A model generated the notes under the pieces. It was not told the origin of the DNA. It saw only the letters and a program-made list of their open reading frames with translations, and did no database searches. Both the position numbers and the translations under genes were made by a program. This document shows positions 35,370 to 44,554 of a DNA stretch of 64,000 nucleotides, piece after piece. The DNA comes from JAAYCU01 sp964401335 (lineage in GTDB: Bacteria; Planctomycetota; Phycisphaerae; UBA1845; PWPN01): contig CAYNYK010000008.1 in assembly GCA_964401335.1 (NCBI GenBank), positions 1 through 64,000 on the forward strand, given 5' to 3'. Every line of letters starts with the position of its first letter. Positions within the stretch are counted from its first letter, which is position 1.

Positions 35370-36647
35370 ATGTCTCAACACCGTCTGATTGTTTTTGTGA
35401 TCGTGCTGGTCGTTGCCTCGGTAGGCAGCATGGCCATGTTGAGGGCTGCGTCCGACAAGCCGCCGTCGGGAATCAAGGGCGATGGCGTCACGGACGATTC
35501 GGCCGCGATCCAGAAAGCCCTCGATGAGGCGGCGGCCAACGGCGGCGGCACGGTGGAGCTGGGCATCGGCCGGTTTCGGCTGGACCATCCGATCCGTATA
35601 CCCGAGGGCGTTTGCCTTGCGGGCGTGTGGCCGGGGCCTCACCACGCTCAGCTTAAAAAAGGCACGGTGATTCTGGCCTATGCTCATGCCGGCCAGGAAG
35701 ACGGTCCGCCCCTGATTTCCCTGAGTCCGTCCAGCACGGTTAAGGGGATTACCTTTTTCTACCCCGAGCAGCGAATTCCCGGTACGGTGGCCTATCCCTG
35801 GACCCTCCAGGGGCGGGGCATGCACAACAGCGTGATGGACTGCACCTTCGTCAACTCTTACAAGGCCGTCGACTTCGCGGAGCACGCGAACGAGCTGCAT
35901 TACATCCGTAACTGCTTCGGCTGTCCGTTGAAGATAGGTATTCGGGTGGATCGCTGCACGGACATCGGGCGCATCGAGAACGTTCATTTTAACCCGCACT
36001 ACTGGGCCCGGGCCGAAGTCGAGGGGATTCCTCAATGGCCGGACCTGCTCAAGTACCTGTTTGAAAATCTAGTGGCCTTCGAGTTCGGCCGCACCGATTG
36101 GGAATATGTGTTGAACACCTTCTGTTACGGGGCGAATATAGGCTATCGCTTTCACCAGACCAAACACGGCACCGTTAACGGCAACTTTCTGGGGATCGGT
36201 GCCGACTGGTGCGAACGGGCGGTGGTAGTGGATGCCTGCCAGATGCCGGGTTTACTGATCACCAACGGCGAATTCGTCGGTGGAGACAGATCGCGGGTAA
36301 TGCTGGATGTGTCCGTCCATAACACGGGGCCGGTACAATTGAGCAATTGCAGCTTCTGGGGCCCCTGTCCAATCGCGATCCGGACGGAGGGTAAGGGGAC
36401 GGTCAGTCTGAACCAGTGTACTTTTTTGAATCAAGGCAAAGCCGAAAAACCGGTCAACACCATCGAAGCCCTGGCCGGCAGCCTGCTGGTATCCTCGTGC
36501 CGGTTCGGCATCGATTGTCCGGACATTCTGCTCGGCGAGAAACTGCAATCGGCGGTCATCAGCGGCAACTGGTTCCGAAAGAGCAAGGAAATTGACAACC
36601 GGAGCAAAGGCGACGTTCAGGAAGGTCTGAATGTTATCGGTGAATGA
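35370..36647 (+). CDS. Secreted beta-helix protein (pectate-lyase-3 type)
   Basis: This protein of about 425 residues has an N-terminal signal peptide (IVFVIVLVVASVGSMAM). The beta-helix starts with GIKGDGVTDDSAAIQKALDEA, the hallmark of Pectate_lyase_3/glycoside hydrolase 28-like proteins, followed by NGGGTVELGIGRFRLDHPI. Later rungs have repeated V.N..F / CTF motifs. It probably binds or cleaves acidic polysaccharide outside the cell. The ATG at 35370 (after GAGGT) is preferred over one at 35352. It lies 27 nt after the isomerase-like gene. Confidence 0.8.
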   Translation: MSQHRLIVFVIVLVVASVGSMAMLRAASDKPPSGIKGDGVTDDSAAIQKALDEAAANGGGTVELGIGRFRLDHPIRIPEGVCLAGVWPGPHHAQLKKGTVILAYAHAGQEDGPPLISLSPSSTVKGITFFYPEQRIPGTVAYPWTLQGRGMHNSVMDCTFVNSYKAVDFAEHANELHYIRNCFGCPLKIGIRVDRCTDIGRIENVHFNPHYWARAEVEGIPQWPDLLKYLFENLVAFEFGRTDWEYVLNTFCYGANIGYRFHQTKHGTVNGNFLGIGADWCERAVVVDACQMPGLLITNGEFVGGDRSRVMLDVSVHNTGPVQLSNCSFWGPCPIAIRTEGKGTVSLNQCTFLNQGKAEKPVNTIEALAGSLLVSSCRFGIDCPDILLGEKLQSAVISGNWFRKSKEIDNRSKGDVQEGLNVIGE

Positions 36648-36708
36648 GACGCCGGCGTTTATCTCGGAGCAACGGAGCCAACGGTCTGACAGAAACGGGA
36701 CACGCTCT

Positions 36709-38232
36709 ATGTCCAGCACGGTTGTTCAACGTCATCAAACCATTCCGATTCTGTTAGTCGTCCTATTGGCGGCGGCGGTACGCCTGCCCTTCATGCTGGA
36801 TACCGGACTGACCGGCGATGAGGTGAATTATGTCATGATCGCTCGCTGTGGGCTGTCGGACATCCTTTTTGGAAAGGCCCTCGATCCATCGAACCCCCCT
36901 ATGCACATGGCCTTGTTGCACGGGTTGATCGGCTTAACTGGCGAACGGATATGGGTCTTCAAACTGGGGTCGGTGTTGTGCAATCTGGGGTTCATCGTTC
37001 TGTTAATAATATTGCTGCGACGCTGGGTAGATGATCGGACCGCGGTGTTGGCCGGCCTGCTGGCGGCGATTCATCCGTGGCAGGTTTATCTGGGCACGGA
37101 AGTGCGCGGCTATGCGCTGGCGGCCTTGCTGGCCATGCTGGTCATCCTGGGCGCGGACAGTTATCAGCGAAACCATCGGATCGGTGGTCTGTTGGTCTGG
37201 GTGCTGGCCTCAGTGATCGGCTTCCTGACGCACTACAGCGTCGTCGGGGTTTCGATGGTGACCGGATTGTATCTGCTCTGGCACGTACGCCATGACCTCC
37301 GGCTGGTAATACGCGTATGCACTGCCGGGTTAATCGCAACGGGATTGTGTTGCCTATGGCTTCCGCTGCTCATGAGTCAGCCGATGTATATCGGCGGCGG
37401 TTATGAGGATATTTGGCATTTGACCGGTTTGTTCATCGTCCAGACGCTGGGGACGACATATCTGCGGCCGGCGTTGCCAATATTCTGGCTGGCAGGAGGC
37501 GGACTTATTGCTCTGATAGTCTTCGCTGTTCCGGCCATGGCAGGGTTTTACGATATTTGGAGAAACCACCGACGAACGGCCGTGCTGACAATCCTGCTGT
37601 TTCTCGTGGCCGTTCTATTGCCATTGACGCGTTCGTTGTTCATCGGTTTGCTGAGCTTCTCCACGCGTTATACATTCGTGGCAAATATATGCATTTTGCT
37701 CTGGCTGGCGGCGGGATTGGCACGATGGCGATGGCCGGTGCGGGCAGTATGGCTAAGCGGCATCGTCGCCCTTTCGGCGTTCAGTCTTTACCAGTTCAAA
37801 TACGTTTACGTGGGACGAAGTGATCCGGCGGCCATCTATGAGCGAATCGGCCGGTATGTGACGGCCGATGACGCGATCGTCTTTCCCCGCACCCATCTGG
37901 CCCTACACGCCGAATATTTTGCCAAAGGCAAAATCGCAAACATTTTCGTCGTCCGCGAAGGTCAGCCGGGATGCTGGCCCGTGCCATCCGAGGCGGACTG
38001 GGTGGACATCTGTCAGGCCCAGAACGAACCCGAGCGGTATTTCACGGCAGACGGCTGCGATCGCCTACGACGGCATGATCGGGTTTGGTTTTGGCAATTC
38101 GGCACACGAGAGGATCCACCCGAGGCGCTGGATCAACAATACACATTCGATCAACGTCAAATCATCAGTCCGGGCGGACAATTCGGAGCCGAAAAGGTCA
38201 TTTATCTGGCGGGTTATAGGCGATTGCCGTAA
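36709..38232 (+). CDS. GT-C membrane glycosyltransferase (PMT-2/ArnT-like)
   Basis: This 507-residue membrane protein has about ten spans. After helix 1 it has LTGDEVNYVMIAR (Asp-Glu motif), then DPSNPPMHMALLHGLIGLTGE and YLGTEVRGYALAALLAML, the pattern of PMT_2/glycosyltransferase 39 proteins (DE...HPP...E.RGYAL). A short soluble tail follows. It likely transfers a lipid-linked sugar on the outer face of the membrane. The ATG at 36709 is preferred; an upstream one (36631) would overlap the beta-helix gene. The Shine-Dalgarno is weak. Confidence 0.8.
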   Translation: MSSTVVQRHQTIPILLVVLLAAAVRLPFMLDTGLTGDEVNYVMIARCGLSDILFGKALDPSNPPMHMALLHGLIGLTGERIWVFKLGSVLCNLGFIVLLIILLRRWVDDRTAVLAGLLAAIHPWQVYLGTEVRGYALAALLAMLVILGADSYQRNHRIGGLLVWVLASVIGFLTHYSVVGVSMVTGLYLLWHVRHDLRLVIRVCTAGLIATGLCCLWLPLLMSQPMYIGGGYEDIWHLTGLFIVQTLGTTYLRPALPIFWLAGGGLIALIVFAVPAMAGFYDIWRNHRRTAVLTILLFLVAVLLPLTRSLFIGLLSFSTRYTFVANICILLWLAAGLARWRWPVRAVWLSGIVALSAFSLYQFKYVYVGRSDPAAIYERIGRYVTADDAIVFPRTHLALHAEYFAKGKIANIFVVREGQPGCWPVPSEADWVDICQAQNEPERYFTADGCDRLRRHDRVWFWQFGTREDPPEALDQQYTFDQRQIISPGGQFGAEKVIYLAGYRRLP

Positions 38233-38376
38233 AGCCCCGAAAATACCCTTCTGCCATGCTATGGCGAAGCGAAAACCAAACCATCCGACCCCTTCTCTTC
38301 GGCCAGGACAACCCAGCAAAATTCGACAATAGTAATCCTCTTGTCCGCACGCTAAAGGCCAACGATAATATCGTTC

Positions 38377-39360
38377 ATGGAAGCAACCCATGAAGAAAGC
38401 AAATCGGATCCATTGACGCCCATCGTACCGTTGGAAACCCTGCTACCGGACGGCCAGCCGGACTGGGAGACAATCACCTTCGAAGTCAACTGTTCGCGAT
38501 GCGACTACGACCTGCGTTTGCTCCCGCTGCCGCGCTGCCCGGAATGCGGCCTGCAGTTCGAGTGGCGGGAAGTTATCGACAGGGCCGCCCACTGGAGCAA
38601 ATTTCTCTTCGAGCATAACTGGCGCAAACAGCCGATCCGCTCGTATCTGACCACGATCTGGAAATCGCTGCGGCCGTTTCGCTTCTGGAAGCAGGTCTCC
38701 ATCCACGACGATATCCGCCCAGGACCTTTGTGGTTCCTGTTTTTGGCCTCGGTTTTTTGGTTTGTATTGACCTTGCAGGTTCTGTCCTTGGCCGCGTGGG
38801 GAATCATGGAAGCAGTTCGGCCTCTGGTGTATAGCCTGTATCAACCACAACTGGCCTCTAGGACTAATTTTACTTTCCTCCAGAAATACTATTGGGACGT
38901 TGCAACTTTACTCTTCGATCTTGAATTTAACCATTTTATCATCCCAGGCTTTTTGCTTTTCGGTTTTCTCATGGCTCTGGTTACCCTTTGTTCGCTACGT
39001 CAGACTCTGGGACGTTGCCGGGTGAGAACGATCCAGGTGTTTCGGGTTATGGTCTACTCAGCCGCACCGTTCTGGATCATGCTTGCCTCTCTACTTCTTT
39101 TCTTGATGCCCCTGAGCAAAATGTGGAATTCCAATTGGTTCGTTGAACTTCCCGAATGGCTTGCCATAACAATAAGTTTGCTGCCGATCACGATACCGGC
39201 CATATGCTCTATTCCAATCATCGCCGGTTTGCATAGCTATCTGCACTTGCCGCACCCGACGGCTCTGGGTATGACTGCGTTATTTGTCGGCTTTCTCTTC
39301 AGTATCACGGCCATCGCTTTGATCCGGCAAATGCTTAGATGGGTGCTTCTAATGGTTTGA
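38377..39360 (+). CDS. Zinc-ribbon membrane protein of planctomycete type
   Basis: The 327-residue protein begins with a cytoplasmic zinc ribbon (Cys39, Cys42, Cys54, Cys57 in CSRCDYDLRLLPLPRCPECG), then five or so membrane spans. The C-x2-C-x-YDLR...RCPECG ribbon fused to membrane helices is common in planctomycetes and of unknown function. The gene's TGA is 2 nt before the stop of an MFS-like remnant on the other strand. Confidence 0.72.
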   Translation: MEATHEESKSDPLTPIVPLETLLPDGQPDWETITFEVNCSRCDYDLRLLPLPRCPECGLQFEWREVIDRAAHWSKFLFEHNWRKQPIRSYLTTIWKSLRPFRFWKQVSIHDDIRPGPLWFLFLASVFWFVLTLQVLSLAAWGIMEAVRPLVYSLYQPQLASRTNFTFLQKYYWDVATLLFDLEFNHFIIPGFLLFGFLMALVTLCSLRQTLGRCRVRTIQVFRVMVYSAAPFWIMLASLLLFLMPLSKMWNSNWFVELPEWLAITISLLPITIPAICSIPIIAGLHSYLHLPHPTALGMTALFVGFLFSITAIALIRQMLRWVLLMV

Positions 39361-39498
39361 TATTATTCCCCGCTTGATCCCAAATCCCGTCCACGCAGGG
39401 CAAACCAGATCGTACCCAATAGTCCGAAAGCGAAGGCCGTAAGCAGGTTGACGGCCGGGCTGAGCAACCAGAGGAAGGCCCCGCCGAAGGCGGCCAGC
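39356..39498. repeat. Direct repeat, left copy (flanks MNT/HEPN pair)
   Basis: The 143-bp segment is repeated in the same orientation at 40380-40523. A 107-bp stretch ending at 39498 differs at only two positions between copies; the outer 35 bp are more diverged. The pair of copies encloses the toxin-antitoxin genes exactly. Confidence 0.92.
39363..39498 (-). pseudogene. 3' remnant of a membrane transporter gene (MFS-like), left copy
   Basis: Reading the reverse strand, the repeat encodes about 44 residues: LAAFGGAFLWLLSPAVN, LLTAFAFGLLGTIWFALRGR, then DLGSSGE and a TAA at 39363-39365. It looks like the last helix and tail of an MFS transporter. The rest of the gene is absent. The remaining sequence up to 39651 has no supported gene; a plus-strand frame at 39502-39606 ends in WVLPDRIWPIAIIYR and may be another gene remnant. 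Confidence 0.5.
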
Positions 39499-39651
39499 GA
39501 AACGCTCGTGGATGATGAACAGGCCGAGACCATGCGGACCGGTCGCTATCGGAAAGAGTGGGTGTTGCCGGATCGGATCTGGCCGATCGCTATCATATAC
39601 AGATGAATTCAGGTCTTTTCATCGATCGCCTGAAATGAGTATAATACCGTT

Positions 39652-39975
39652 ATGGAATTGACGGAAAACGAACGATGCGTACTTGCCAAGTTGGCCCGGG
39701 ATCTTCGGAAAACGTTCGGTGCACAGGAGATTCGCCTTTTCGGCTCCGCCACAAAGGGTACTTTGGCCGAAGAAAGCGATATCGATATATTCGTGGTCGT
39801 TTCCGAACTGAACTGGCCCATTGAACAAGCTATCAGCGACCGGTGTTATGAAGCGACATTGGAATGTGGTCGTCTGATAACACCCTGCGTATTTTCTCAA
39901 CATGAACTAACGGATACTCCATTGCGGGTTTCTCCGCTGGTCAAGGCGGTCAAGCAAGAGGGTATTTCGCTGTGA
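39652..39975 (+). CDS. MNT-type nucleotidyltransferase (antitoxin)
   Basis: This 107-residue minimal nucleotidyltransferase has the signature LFGSATKGTLAEESDIDIFVV (GS-x10-DxD). Such proteins pair with HEPN proteins and neutralise them by adding nucleotides to the toxin. The following HEPN gene starts within its stop codon (GTGA overlap), as is usual for this module. The pair is enclosed by a 143-bp direct repeat. Confidence 0.88.
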   Translation: MELTENERCVLAKLARDLRKTFGAQEIRLFGSATKGTLAEESDIDIFVVVSELNWPIEQAISDRCYEATLECGRLITPCVFSQHELTDTPLRVSPLVKAVKQEGISL

Positions 39976-40376
39976 CCAATGAGATAAGGGCCTTGGTCGA
40001 ATATCGGCTTTGCCAGGCGGAAGAGGCGTTGGTATCTGCGCGTGCTGATCGACAAGCTGGCCGGCTCAGTGGGTCGATCAATCGTGGTTATTATGCCATG
40101 TTCTACGCCGCCTTGTCCTTGCTGGCCAGCCGACAGATTACTCCCAGCAAACACGCCGGTTTGATCGCCAAAGTATCCGAACAATTCATTAAAAACGGTC
40201 CTTTATCGGCGCACCTTGGCCGTGCCCTGAATCGTGCCTTTGATCTTCGCCAGAAATCCGATTATCGCGAGTTTTTCACGCCCACTACGGAGCAAACCGA
40301 TCAGATCATCGCATGGGCGGAGGAATTCATTGCCGAAACTCGCCGACTATTGCTCGGCAGTACCGATATATCGTAA
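39972..40376 (+). CDS. HEPN-domain protein (toxin partner of MNT)
   Basis: This 134-residue all-helical HEPN protein has RLSGSINRGYYAMFYAALSLL in helix 2-3 and AFDLRQKSDYREFF in helix 4. The R-x4-6-H RNase motif is not seen: RQKSDY stands where some HEPN toxins have the catalytic block. It may therefore be a non-RNase member or use other residues. It starts with GTG overlapping the MNT stop codon. Confidence 0.85.
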   Translation: MTNEIRALVEYRLCQAEEALVSARADRQAGRLSGSINRGYYAMFYAALSLLASRQITPSKHAGLIAKVSEQFIKNGPLSAHLGRALNRAFDLRQKSDYREFFTPTTEQTDQIIAWAEEFIAETRRLLLGSTDIS

Positions 40377-40379
40377 CGA

Positions 40380-40523
40380 TTTGATATTACTCCCCCCCTC
40401 ATTCCCAATTTTCGTCCGCGCAGGGCAAACCAGATCGTACCCAATAGTCCGAAAGCGAAGGCCGTAAGCAGGTTGACGGCCGGGCTGAGCAGCCAGAGGA
40501 AGGCCCCGCCGAAGGCGGCCAGC
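40380..40523. repeat. Direct repeat, right copy (flanks MNT/HEPN pair)
   Basis: Right copy of the 143-bp repeat at 39356-39498. It starts 4 nt after the HEPN stop codon. Confidence 0.92.
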
Positions 40524-40540
40524 AGGGCTAAAATTTCAAA
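40395..40540 (-). pseudogene. 3' remnant of a membrane transporter gene (MFS-like), right copy
   Basis: The reverse strand reads FEILALLAAFGGAFLWLLS and on through LLTAFAFGLLGTIWFALRGR, then loses the normal stop because an extra base in a G run shifts the frame. It begins just after the stop codon of the decarboxylase-family gene, so a transporter gene once followed that gene and has lost all but its 3' end. Confidence 0.5.
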
Positions 40541-40545
40541 AATGG

Positions 40546-41808
40546 TTATCTCCGGGTGCCGTTGAATTCGTGGACGGCGTCGATCATGGCCACGATGTTT
40601 TCGACCGGGGTGCGGGCCTGGACGTTGTGGATCGCGTTGAAGACGAAGCCACCGCTACGGGAGAAAATGGCACAACGTTCGAGCACCTGGCGGCGAACGT
40701 CGGCCGGGGTGCCGAAGGGCAGTACTTTCTGCGTATCCACCCCCCCGCCCCAAAAGACCAGTCGATCGCCGTAGGTGCGCTTGAGATGCTCCGGATCCAT
40801 GCCGGCCGCCGAACACTGCACAGGGTTGATAATATCGAACCCGGCATCGATAAATGCGTCCATGAATTTCTCGACCGCACCACAGGAATGCTTGAACGTC
40901 TTCCAGCCGGTATTCTGGTGAATCCAATCGTTGATCGGCCGATAGTACGGCATGAACAGCTCGCGGAACGTATCCACCGAACAAAAGGATGACGTTTGCG
41001 TGCCGAAGTCGGTACCGCAGACATAGGCCACATCGACACTGTCGCCAATTGTGGACAGGATACGTTTGAGATTAGCCAAGGCGATATCCCGCTGGCCGGC
41101 GAACACCTGGTGAACATAATCTCGTCGGGTAACAAGGGAGATATACCACTCGGCCACGTCGCGAATACCCTTGGGATACTTGAGGCCGGGAGCCGGTACA
41201 CGGGCAATGTCGCCGATACTGGTGCCGCCAAAGACCGCTACAATCGCCCGGCCGGTGCCGGAGGCACGTTGCAATTCCCCTTTGTAGTGTTCGAGGGCCT
41301 GATCGGAAATCGGACCATACTCCTCAAGATTGTCGGCCGGATTGAGTTTCTCCTCGTCTATCGGCGGCTGGCGAATGATGCTGTCAAAAAAGTATCCGTC
41401 ATGGGGCATTCTTGCGCTGGGCGGTGCCGTGGTATCACCTTGGGGATAGATCAATACGTCACCGTTCGTGTCGAGAGTGGTTTGGAATCCGTCGCCGACC
41501 AGGATCTCAAGTCCGAAGGGCGCCCGCCAGCTTTTCCAGCCAGCATTCGCGTAACCGAAATTGGTAAATGGCGGCATTAGTCCGCAGGTATCGGTCCCAA
41601 TGGCCTCGAGCAGGTCGTCATCCAGCCAACCAAGCATCTGTCCCGGTTCGTACGCCTTGACCAGCCGCTTTTCCAAACCGTAATAATCGCGCAAAGCCGC
41701 CACGCAAGTCACGTGCATGCCGCTGACCATCGTGGATCCGAAGTCAAGGGGCACCCGATCCGGCTCACGATGAGCCAAGCTGGCTAATACTCGTTCACGG
41801 GAAGTCAT
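40546..41808 (-). CDS. Uroporphyrinogen decarboxylase-family enzyme (URO-D/MtaA-like)
   Basis: This 420-residue protein opens with MTSRERVLASLAHREPDRVPLDF, the standard opening of the URO-D superfamily branch that contains MtaA/CmuA methyltransferases. KTFKHSCGAVEKFMDAFIDAG (HxCG-type metal-binding motif) and INPVQCSAAGMDPEHLKRTYG follow. It is not a haem-pathway HemE. Planctomycete homologues are often found with sugar genes; the substrate is unknown. It was probably followed by a transporter gene, now reduced to a fragment. Confidence 0.85.
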   Translation of the reverse strand: MTSRERVLASLAHREPDRVPLDFGSTMVSGMHVTCVAALRDYYGLEKRLVKAYEPGQMLGWLDDDLLEAIGTDTCGLMPPFTNFGYANAGWKSWRAPFGLEILVGDGFQTTLDTNGDVLIYPQGDTTAPPSARMPHDGYFFDSIIRQPPIDEEKLNPADNLEEYGPISDQALEHYKGELQRASGTGRAIVAVFGGTSIGDIARVPAPGLKYPKGIRDVAEWYISLVTRRDYVHQVFAGQRDIALANLKRILSTIGDSVDVAYVCGTDFGTQTSSFCSVDTFRELFMPYYRPINDWIHQNTGWKTFKHSCGAVEKFMDAFIDAGFDIINPVQCSAAGMDPEHLKRTYGDRLVFWGGGVDTQKVLPFGTPADVRRQVLERCAIFSRSGGFVFNAIHNVQARTPVENIVAMIDAVHEFNGTRR

Positions 41809-42143
41809 GTCTCGCTACTACCTTTTACCTCTATAAGTCAAAAATCCACGGCTATTCCCACAAAGAACCCTACCCCTCTCTTCCGTGCTCTCGCCATGCC
41901 AACCTACCCGGGAATACCTCGGCCCATTCTTCGACCTCGGCATCTCCCAGGCCTGATGCCATGGTTTTAGCATACACAAAAATCAGATAAAGGGAACTTT
42001 GTAAAGTAGGGCGGATGCTTCTTTGTCTATTATTTATCCTTGCGGCGGGGTTTCGCACTTTTTCGATATACGATCTTACGCAAGTTGTTTCTTGAAATGT
42101 GCCCCCTACCCTTGTACAGTCCCCGGAGACCGTGGTCGAATAT
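41809..42143. other. Intergenic region, nothing supported
   Basis: The 335-nt space lies between two minus-strand genes and should hold the promoter of the decarboxylase-family gene. I see no convincing gene, RNA, repeat or hairpin terminator. Confidence 0.5.
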
Positions 42144-42956
42144 CTACCGCAATAGTGGATCCTCCGCGAGCGCTTCCCGGATTTTTTTCACGGCCTGGCG
42201 CTCGATCTGACGGACACGTTCCTTGCTGACTCCGTAACTGCGGCCGATCTCCTTCAAGGTTCGTCGTGGCCGGTTGTCCGGTGGGTAACGCTCAGCCAGA
42301 ACCTGGGCCTCCCAAACGCTTAATTCCGACGTGTTCTCGCGTAGCACACGTTTTAATCGTTCAATATAAAGCTCCTTCGCGAAATCCTCATCCTCTTTCG
42401 CCCGATCCAGGGCCGCATCATGCTGAACGATGAATCGTTCGTGATATAGTCCCTCATATTGCCGCTGCCGAACCATGGCCCGGGTGATCGCATGGCACGC
42501 GTAGGTGCTGAATTTGAATCCACGCCAGGGATTGAACCGTTCGACCGCCCGGACCAGGCCGAACATCCCTTCGCTCAACAGATCATCGCAATCGAAATGG
42601 GTCGGCCCGACGGCAAACCGTTGTTGCATGGCGTAAACCAGCCCCATGTTCCGGTCCACCAGAAAATCACGGATCACCTGCCAGCGCCAAGCCCATATCC
42701 GAGCCTTGGCACCGTCATCACCAACGGCCTTGAGGCTACGCAGGGCTTGATAGGCACAGGTATGCATGGCCACGAAAAGGGAATGCTCATCCGGCATGTC
42801 CTGTCCCGGCTCATTACTCAACAGCCGGTCCACAACACAAACCGCCTCCTGTGCGGCCGAGGCCGTCCGAATCCGCCGATCAGGCACATACCACAAATTC
42901 GCCGGATTGACCGCTTTCGCCTCGTAATCCTGGTTTTTGGGCGCACACGATAGCAT
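42144..42956 (-). CDS. RNA polymerase sigma-70 family factor
   Basis: This 270-residue sigma factor has region 2 (about residues 98-165): NMGLVYAMQQRF, DCDDLLSEGMFGLVRAVERF and WRGFKFSTYACHAITRAMVRQ, the core-binding and -10 recognition segments. Region 4 (about 225-265) has LKEIGRSYGVSKERVRQIERQAVKKIREAL, the -35 helix-turn-helix. Region 1.1 is absent, region 3 is reduced, and the N-terminal 90 residues are lineage-specific. It is larger than ECF factors, so an alternative group 2/3-like factor is likely. The Shine-Dalgarno is weak. Confidence 0.88.
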   Translation of the reverse strand: MLSCAPKNQDYEAKAVNPANLWYVPDRRIRTASAAQEAVCVVDRLLSNEPGQDMPDEHSLFVAMHTCAYQALRSLKAVGDDGAKARIWAWRWQVIRDFLVDRNMGLVYAMQQRFAVGPTHFDCDDLLSEGMFGLVRAVERFNPWRGFKFSTYACHAITRAMVRQRQYEGLYHERFIVQHDAALDRAKEDEDFAKELYIERLKRVLRENTSELSVWEAQVLAERYPPDNRPRRTLKEIGRSYGVSKERVRQIERQAVKKIREALAEDPLLR

Positions 42957-43049
42957 CGTATTTGATAATACGCTGGTTGCGGGAAAAAGTTCGCCAACCC
43001 TAAAACATGGGTACCCGACAGGTGATATCTGGATACATTTTAATTTTCA

Positions 43050-43808
43050 CTATGCCAATCGTCGCGCGTCGCTTCGCCCCGGATGGGTCTTAGCCAGCGT
43101 GGCCGCATAGACTTCGGCCGCGCCGGCCTGCTTGAGCACGCGGGCCACCTCCCGCAGCGTCGAACCGCTGGTATGCACGTCATCAATGACACAAAGCCGC
43201 CGGCCCGCCACCTTCGCTCCCGGACGTAAATGAAACACCCCCCGCACGTTCCGCGGCCGTTCGGATTCGGGCAAATCCACTTGTCGCCGACGCTTGCCGT
43301 GAATTTTCATCAGCGGCAAGACGGGTAAGGCCAGTCGTCGTCCGACACTGTTCGCCAGCAAGCCCACGGGGTAAAAACCATATCCCAACCGCTCCAGCCA
43401 GCTTGCGGGCACCGGAACCAAACCCTCAACCCGCTCACCCCACGATTGGCCTTGAATCGCGTCCGCCAACATTCCTGCCAATACCCCCTCCAGCCGTTGT
43501 TGACGGCCATACTTGTACTTGCAGATCACTCCCGCCAACACTCCGGAATACGCCCCCACGCAAACCACGCCATCCACGGGTAGTTTGTGATCGATACAAT
43601 GAGAACAACCCGCGACGTCAGCCATGTGCGGCCCCACATAGGTGCCACATAGCGGACAATATCCGGGAGAAATCTGCGCCAGTAGACCCTGGGCACAAAC
43701 CTCACACCAGGCTCCCGCCTTGGCATCGACCGGCTTTCCGCAACCCGGACAGTCCCGGGGAAAAACCAATTCTCCCCACAACGATATAAATTCCCGAAAC
43801 AGCCGCAT
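43050..43808 (-). CDS. comF: ComF-family phosphoribosyltransferase-like protein
   Basis: The 252-residue protein has an N-terminal double zinc ribbon (CPGCGKP...CEVC, then CPLCGTY...CSHC) and a type I phosphoribosyltransferase domain with the PRPP loop VIDDVHTSGSTLREVARVL. ComF proteins take part in DNA uptake in competent bacteria; other com genes are not in this window. Length is normal. Confidence 0.9.
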   Translation of the reverse strand: MRLFREFISLWGELVFPRDCPGCGKPVDAKAGAWCEVCAQGLLAQISPGYCPLCGTYVGPHMADVAGCSHCIDHKLPVDGVVCVGAYSGVLAGVICKYKYGRQQRLEGVLAGMLADAIQGQSWGERVEGLVPVPASWLERLGYGFYPVGLLANSVGRRLALPVLPLMKIHGKRRRQVDLPESERPRNVRGVFHLRPGAKVAGRRLCVIDDVHTSGSTLREVARVLKQAGAAEVYAATLAKTHPGRSDARRLA

Positions 43809-44020
43809 TTATACATTGTCAAATCCGTCCGCCGAATATACAAGAGGGTTTTCTTGAACGAGTAGGCGATTTGTATATAATTAACGATTGTTAAATATTC
43901 TCGTCCGCCCCAAGGCAATAAACGTAGCAACGCCCGCTCTTTCACCGGTGGAGCAATTATTCCATTTTTGACTAATTTGCTCCAGCTAAACACGAGCCTC
44001 TTGGGAAAATGAGATTATCC

Positions 44021-44539
44021 ATGAGCATACCCAAACGACTCAGGACTGGTTTATTCAAACACAGACGCTGGAATCCGCAACAGGCCATTCTGCGATCCAT
44101 GATTCTGGCTTTGTCCAGCGTGTCGGGTTACGCACAAACCGTTGGTGTACAGCAAGTGGCTGTCGCACCGGCCAGGACCGCAACGGTACCAAACACGATC
44201 AAGCTCGTAGGTACTATTGATCCATACGCCCGTAGCCTGTTAGCCAGCGAGGTAGCCGGCCTGGTTGAAAAAATGGAGGCCGATCATGGCGACCGTCTCC
44301 AAAGTTTCACGCCACGCTGCTATCTGTGGAACGCCATATATCAATTGCCTCTGTCCCTGATGACCGGCGCCAGCAGCGAACTCTATCGTGGTCTCGCCGC
44401 CGTGATGGTCGGAGGACTGTTCTGCTCAACCCTTTTCACCCTTATCCTCGGACCCGTGGTCTTTTCCATGTTCCTGCACCCGCGTATCGTTATCCTGAAA
44501 TGGCTGGGACGAGAGGAAACAGCCGCCGTGGAAATCTGA
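44021..44539 (+). pseudogene. Collapsed RND efflux locus: adaptor N-terminus joined to pump C-terminus
   Basis: This 172-codon frame has two halves from different families. Residues up to MEADHGDRL match the N-terminus of a periplasmic adaptor (HlyD/MFP: TVPNTIKLVGTIDPYARSLL, then ASEVAGLVEKM). From LPLSLMTGASSELYRG on, it matches the last two membrane helices of an AcrB-like RND pump (GGLFCSTLFTLILGPVVFSMF). About 20 garbled residues join them. A deletion of most of an adaptor-pump operon would produce this. It is unlikely to work as a transporter. Confidence 0.75.
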
Positions 44540-44554
44540 AAAATCAGGTGAACC

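Noticed and set aside
39505..39606. Histidine-kinase-like G box (GPHGLGLFIIHER) on the reverse strand
   Set aside because: The neighbouring residues do not support an ATPase domain and the frame is short; treated as chance or unrecognisable remnant.
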